From: JBCBXA01 sp039816825
Lineage (GTDB): Bacteria > Pseudomonadota > Alphaproteobacteria > Rhizobiales > Rhizobiaceae
Direction of reading: 5' to 3'
DNA length: 37,279 bases
NCBI GenBank assembly: GCA_039816825.1
Contig: JBCBXA010000023.1
Coordinates: forward strand, 1 to 37,279
Part shown: one piece after another, positions 33,946 to 37,279 of the stretch
Layout: each line of letters opens with the position of its first letter
Position numbering within the stretch: position 1 is the stretch's first letter
Program-made: the position numbers and the translations under genes
The notes under the pieces: generated by a model
What the model saw: the letters and a program-made list of their open reading frames with translations, nothing else
Databases searched by the model: none
Told to the model about the DNA's origin: nothing

Positions 33946-34376
33946 TCGTCAGAGCGCCAGGCAAGGTTCTGGTAAAACCAGTAAGCTTCCCGGTAGTTCT
34001 CGATGGCCTTCAGATAGAGGGCTTCGCGCTCTGCGAAGTCTTCCGCCGAAATATGGCCACGGCGCTCAGCCCGGCGATCAGCGCGTTGCTGGCGCTCGAT
34101 AACACGCCGAATGCTTTCCAGTTCAAGACGGAACGCTTCACGCGTCTGCGGGCTTGCTCCCAAGGACTGGGAGAAGTTCTGGGGTTCGGTGAAAAGGTCG
34201 GCCGTAGCATCGCTGGCAAGCGCTTCCATCACTTCGATTCTCGTCTCGCCCGGGCAGGTCAACCCATCATCTGTGAGGCTGCACATGGCGCTGGCGGAGG
34301 CGCTTCCCATTTGCGCGCTGCAAAGCAACAAGGCTAACAGTCCGGCTGTTCCAGAGTTGATCATCTTCATAGTCAT
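33942..34376 (-). CDS. Small exported helical protein, unknown function
   Basis: 144 residues. The N-terminal signal peptide (hydrophobic GLLALLLCSAQMG) probably cleaves near ASASA; the cysteine positions do not fit a lipobox. The mature part has a cysteine pair (Cys32, Cys41) followed by a charged, mainly helical stretch (about 75-140, with RRVIERQQRADRRAERRG) that may form a coiled coil. The frame offers ATGs at 34376, 34370 and 34364; GGGGA just upstream fits the second best. It lies between pepA and holC on the opposite strand, which breaks the usual pepA-holC pairing. No family recognised. Confidence 0.72.
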   Translation of the reverse strand: MTMKMINSGTAGLLALLLCSAQMGSASASAMCSLTDDGLTCPGETRIEVMEALASDATADLFTEPQNFSQSLGASPQTREAFRLELESIRRVIERQQRADRRAERRGHISAEDFAEREALYLKAIENYREAYWFYQNLAWRSDD

Positions 34377-34498
34377 TCCCCAAGCTAGCGCGGTCTTATG
34401 CGCGGCTTAGGCCAAGCTGGCAAGCTTGAGCTAAAAGAGCGGCTGTGTTTGATGGGACCATGCCGACGTCCTCACCGCCCCATCAGGAGACCGAAGTG

Positions 34499-34957
34499 AT
34501 GTTCTATCATTTGATGGAACAGCCCTTGGAGATCGCACTGACCGGTCTGCTGGAGCGCAGCCTGCAAAGGGGCTGGAGGGTTGTGGTGGAAGGCAGGGAC
34601 CGGTCGCGACTTGAGGCACTGGACCAGCACCTGTGGACCTATCGTGCGGATAGTTTCCTGCCCCATGCCATGCAGATACCCGAGACGGACGCCAGCGAGA
34701 CAGATGCCCACCAACCGGTCTGGTTGACCACTGAAGCGGACAATCCCAACGCCGCCAATGTGAGGTTTCTGATCGATCAGGCTGAGGCGACCGATGACGC
34801 CATGCACGACCGCCTCGTCTACATGTTTGACGGCCTCGATATGGAAGCCGTTGGGCATGCCCGCGAGCGCTGGAAGGCGGAGAAGGCGCTGGACCGGAAG
34901 CTGACCTACTGGCAGCAGTCGCAAGAGGGTCGCTGGGAAAAGAAGGCTGAAGGTTAG
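34499..34957 (+). CDS. holC: DNA polymerase III chi subunit
   Basis: The chi subunit links the clamp loader to single-strand-binding protein. The family opening is FYHLMEQPLEIALTGLLERSLQRGWRVVV (about 2-30), followed by LDQHLWTYRADSFLPH and NPNAANVRFLID, then YMFDGLDMEAVGHARERW, all characteristic of HolC. AGGAG at 34485-34489 supports the ATG at 34499 (or the GTG just before it); the frame is open 18 codons further upstream without a ribosome-binding site. 152 residues, normal. The next gene begins three bases after its stop. Confidence 0.91.
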   Translation: MFYHLMEQPLEIALTGLLERSLQRGWRVVVEGRDRSRLEALDQHLWTYRADSFLPHAMQIPETDASETDAHQPVWLTTEADNPNAANVRFLIDQAEATDDAMHDRLVYMFDGLDMEAVGHARERWKAEKALDRKLTYWQQSQEGRWEKKAEG

Positions 34958-34960
34958 CCC

Positions 34961-35590
34961 ATGAAATATGTAGGCCTCATCCTGCTCATGGGTGGGTTCA
35001 TCGCCATTGGGGTCCTGCGGATTGTGTTGCCAGCCACAACTGGCTCGGAGATCGCGAACTTCGATGTGTCGTTCGACCCTCTGGAACCCACAACGGTTAA
35101 CTTCCAGCTTACGCCCGAAGATGCTCCAGTGCACATTCTTCTGGAAGAACTCTATTTTGCAGACAGCAATCTGCATTACACGGGTTTGACGGCCAACCGG
35201 CATGCTGTTGGCTTATCCGGCCCCCGCCTGCCGTTGGACGATTACGAAGCGACGATCAAACCGAGCCACTGGGCCGACGACAGTTCGCTGGATGCCGGGC
35301 GCCCCTACATTGCGAAGACCAGCGTCACGATCCTGCACGAACCGGCAGAGGGAACCTACATCGCCACCGTTTACGGTGATCAGGACCGCGATCTGGAAAC
35401 GCGAGCCTTGAGGCTGATCGTTCGAGCCAATGCTTTTACACCGCATCGTCATGCAGAGCTTGCGGCGTTTGCATCGGTGTTTGCGGGCATTGCCGTACTC
35501 ATCATGACGATGGTCCGTTGGGGTGGCCGCCGCAAGGCAATTGGCAATTCGGAGCCCAGACGGCCAAGATTTGGGCGCCGCGGACGCTAG
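34961..35590 (+). CDS. Bitopic membrane protein with periplasmic domain, unknown function
   Basis: 209 residues. One membrane segment lies at 4-23 and another at about 168-186. Between them is an approximately 145-residue domain, probably periplasmic, rich in beta-strand-like segments (FDVSFDPLEPTTVNFQL, HILLEELYF, TYIATVYGDQD), resembling an immunoglobulin-like or jellyroll fold. The C-terminal tail is strongly basic (RKAIGNSEPRRPRFGRRGR) and likely cytoplasmic. It starts three bases after holC, so it is expected on the same transcript. It converges on the ABC-F gene with only eight bases between. No known family is recognised. Confidence 0.75.
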   Translation: MKYVGLILLMGGFIAIGVLRIVLPATTGSEIANFDVSFDPLEPTTVNFQLTPEDAPVHILLEELYFADSNLHYTGLTANRHAVGLSGPRLPLDDYEATIKPSHWADDSSLDAGRPYIAKTSVTILHEPAEGTYIATVYGDQDRDLETRALRLIVRANAFTPHRHAELAAFASVFAGIAVLIMTMVRWGGRRKAIGNSEPRRPRFGRRGR

Positions 35591-35598
35591 TTTGGCGA

Positions 35599-37279
35599 TC
35601 AGGCCGTCGTCAGAGCCTCCCACTCCTCATACTTCGCCATCCACGTCTCTTCCGTCTCAGCCAGTTGCGCTTCGGCCTGTCCCCGCTGACGGGTCAGCTT
35701 TTGTGCCTTTTCCGGATCACGCTCGAAAATGCCTGGATCTCCAAGGCGCTCATCAATCTGCTGCATCTCGTCTCGAAGTTTATCGATCTTGGTCTCCAAC
35801 TGATCGACCAGCTTTTTGAGAGGCGCATGTTGCTTGCGAAGCTCAGCTGCCATCTTCCTGCGCTCCGCTTTGTTGATGGAGTGTTGAGGAGCGGCTTCAG
35901 CGCTGTCTTCCTGCGCACTTTCAGCAAGCTGCCTGGCCTGCGGCCCGCGAAGCAGTTCCCGGCGATAATCATCCATGTCACCGTCCCAGCGCTCCAGCGT
36001 ACCGTTCCGCACGATCCAGAGGCGATCCATCGTCGCTTCAATGAGATGACGGTCGTGACTGATGAGGATAACGGCCCCTTCATAGTCGTTGAGAGCCTGC
36101 ACGAGGGCGGCGCGCGTATCGATATCGAGATGGTTCGTTGGCTCATCGAGAATGAGCATATGCGGCTTGTCAAAGGTCACGAGCCCCATGAGAAGCCTCG
36201 CCTTTTCACCTCCCGACAGGTCCTTGGCCTTTGTATCCATCTTCTCAGTGGTCAGGCCCATGCGCGCGACACGGGCGCGGACCTTTCCTTCCGGTTCGCT
36301 TGGCATGAGACGACGCACGTGATCGACCGGCGTTTCATCAGCGTGGAGATCGTCCAGCTGGTGCTGGGCGAACATGCCGATGCGCAACTTGTCGGCGCGG
36401 GTTACGCGGCCACCCATCACATCGAGGCGGTCGCAAAGCAGTTTGGCGAAGGTGGACTTGCCATTGCCATTGGCGCCGAGCAGCGCGATCCGGTCGTCCT
36501 GATCGATGCGCGTGTTGATGCCAGCCAGCACCTTGGTGTCGCCGTAGCCCGTGGCTGCGCCTTCCATATTGATGATGGGCGAAGACAGCTGTTTGTCGGG
36601 TGCTGGAAAATGCAGCGGCGCGACGGAGGTTTCCACCACCGGGCCAACACTCTCCATCCGCTCAAGCATCTTCAGACGCGACTGAGCCTGCTTGGCCTTG
36701 CTGGCCTTCGCTCTGAACCTCTCAACAAAGGCTTCTAGGTGAGCCCGCTGAGCCGCCTGCTTCTCGGCGGCCTTGCCCTGCTGCATGGCTTTTTCAGCAC
36801 GCATCCGCTCGAAATTGTCGTAATTGCCGGTGTAGAGGGTCAGCTTCTTGCGATCCAGATGGAGGATTGTGTCCACCGAGGAGTTGAGCAGATCCCTGTC
36901 GTGACTGATGACGATGGCTGTTCTCGGATATCTCGCCAGATAGTTTTGCAGCCAGAGCGTGCCTTCCAGATCAAGATAGTTGGTCGGCTCGTCGAGCAGC
37001 AGCAGGTCCGGCTCTGAAAACAGGATGGCCGCCAGCGCCACACGCATGCGCCACCCGCCAGAGAAGCTACGGGCCGGCCGCTTCTGCGCTTCACTCTCAA
37101 AGCCCAGACCGGCGAGAATCTGGGCTGCCCGCGCCTCCGCAGACCAAGCATCGATATCCACAAGCCGTGTCTGAATGTCGGCGATGGCGTTGGGGTCAGT
37201 CTCTGTCTCGGAGCGCTTGAGAAGCTCGGTCCGCTCAACGTCTGCCGCCAAAACGATGTCGATCAGAGCATCATCGGTC
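35599..37279 (-). CDS. ABC-F family ATPase (Uup/YheS-like), 5' end beyond the window
   Basis: A soluble protein with two ABC domains and no membrane part; ABC-F proteins act on the ribosome or in translation-linked processes. In the window are the first domain's signature (SFSGGWRMRVALA), Walker B (LLLLDEPTNYLDL) and switch His (VISHDRDLL). The charged ABC-F linker follows (AEKAMQQGKAAEKQAAQRAH). The second domain is complete: Walker A GANGNGKST, LSGGEKARL, LILDEPTNHLDI and ISHDRHLIE. A C-terminal coiled coil ends the protein (AERRKMAAELRKQH onward), as in Uup/YheS. The frame is open to 37279, so the start and first Walker A are outside. Confidence 0.93.
   Translation of the reverse strand, partial: TDDALIDIVLAADVERTELLKRSETETDPNAIADIQTRLVDIDAWSAEARAAQILAGLGFESEAQKRPARSFSGGWRMRVALAAILFSEPDLLLLDEPTNYLDLEGTLWLQNYLARYPRTAIVISHDRDLLNSSVDTILHLDRKKLTLYTGNYDNFERMRAEKAMQQGKAAEKQAAQRAHLEAFVERFRAKASKAKQAQSRLKMLERMESVGPVVETSVAPLHFPAPDKQLSSPIINMEGAATGYGDTKVLAGINTRIDQDDRIALLGANGNGKSTFAKLLCDRLDVMGGRVTRADKLRIGMFAQHQLDDLHADETPVDHVRRLMPSEPEGKVRARVARMGLTTEKMDTKAKDLSGGEKARLLMGLVTFDKPHMLILDEPTNHLDIDTRAALVQALNDYEGAVILISHDRHLIEATMDRLWIVRNGTLERWDGDMDDYRRELLRGPQARQLAESAQEDSAEAAPQHSINKAERRKMAAELRKQHAPLKKLVDQLETKIDKLRDEMQQIDERLGDPGIFERDPEKAQKLTRQRGQAEAQLAETEETWMAKYEEWEALTTA

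Noticed and set aside
35518..36738. 406-codon open frame opposite the ABC-F gene
   Set aside because: It overlaps the well-supported ABC-F ATPase with all its motifs on the other strand; no recognisable protein features.

Overview
The window is GC-rich, gene-dense chromosomal DNA of an alphaproteobacterium, most probably a member of the Hyphomicrobiales (Rhizobiales). This rests on gene content and order: purM divergent from an AI-2E permease-hdaA-ppk-ppx run, an SDR-uvrC-pgsA-moaD-moaE run, and lptF-lptG-lptD-SurA-like-rsmA next to pepA and holC. Genus cannot be named from sequence reading alone. I see no tRNA, rRNA, CRISPR array, prophage, transposase or integrase, and no gene-free stretch longer than about 300 bases.

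Layout. 1-1986 (minus): parC. Its last part is cut by a 68-bp inverted copy of its own interior (1-68 versus 1155-1222), which looks like a chimeric contig end, so the apparent stop codon is not genuine. 2168-5505 (plus): two tandem membrane-anchored EAL proteins with a CSS-type periplasmic sensor; the second has a changed metal-binding motif. 5656-6848 (plus): an exported protein split by a one-base frameshift at a small hairpin, then a clear terminator. 6914-9110 (minus): an NTF2-like protein and aspS. 9276-10442 (plus): rnd, abutting ppx tail to tail. 10443-16176 (minus): AI-2E permease, hdaA, ppk and ppx. 16439-18114 (plus): purM-purN. 18173-24903 (plus): small Cys-containing exported protein, RNase T2, Na+/Ca2+ exchanger-type transporter, PTR1/FolM-like reductase, uvrC, pgsA, moaD and moaE. 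25005-25667 (plus): gmk. 25678-32292 (minus): rsmA, SurA-like chaperone, lptD, lptG and lptF. 32467-33945 (plus): pepA. 33942-34376 (minus): small exported protein. 34499-35590 (plus): holC and a bitopic membrane protein. 35599-37279 (minus): an ABC-F ATPase whose start lies beyond the window.

How the genes work together. Most of the window is housekeeping. lptF/lptG/lptD and the SurA-like chaperone export LPS and assemble outer-membrane protein. ppk/ppx make and degrade polyphosphate. hdaA, parC and holC act in replication and chromosome segregation. uvrC and rnd act in DNA repair and RNA processing. purM/purN and gmk act in purine metabolism. moaD/moaE form molybdopterin synthase, here near a pterin-reductase-like SDR. 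The least ordinary parts are the tandem EAL pair, the frameshifted exported protein, the RNase T2 with its exported neighbour, the absence of pdxA between the SurA-like gene and rsmA, a palindrome/direct-repeat pair upstream of pepA, and the chimeric left end. I found no convincing new multi-gene system.
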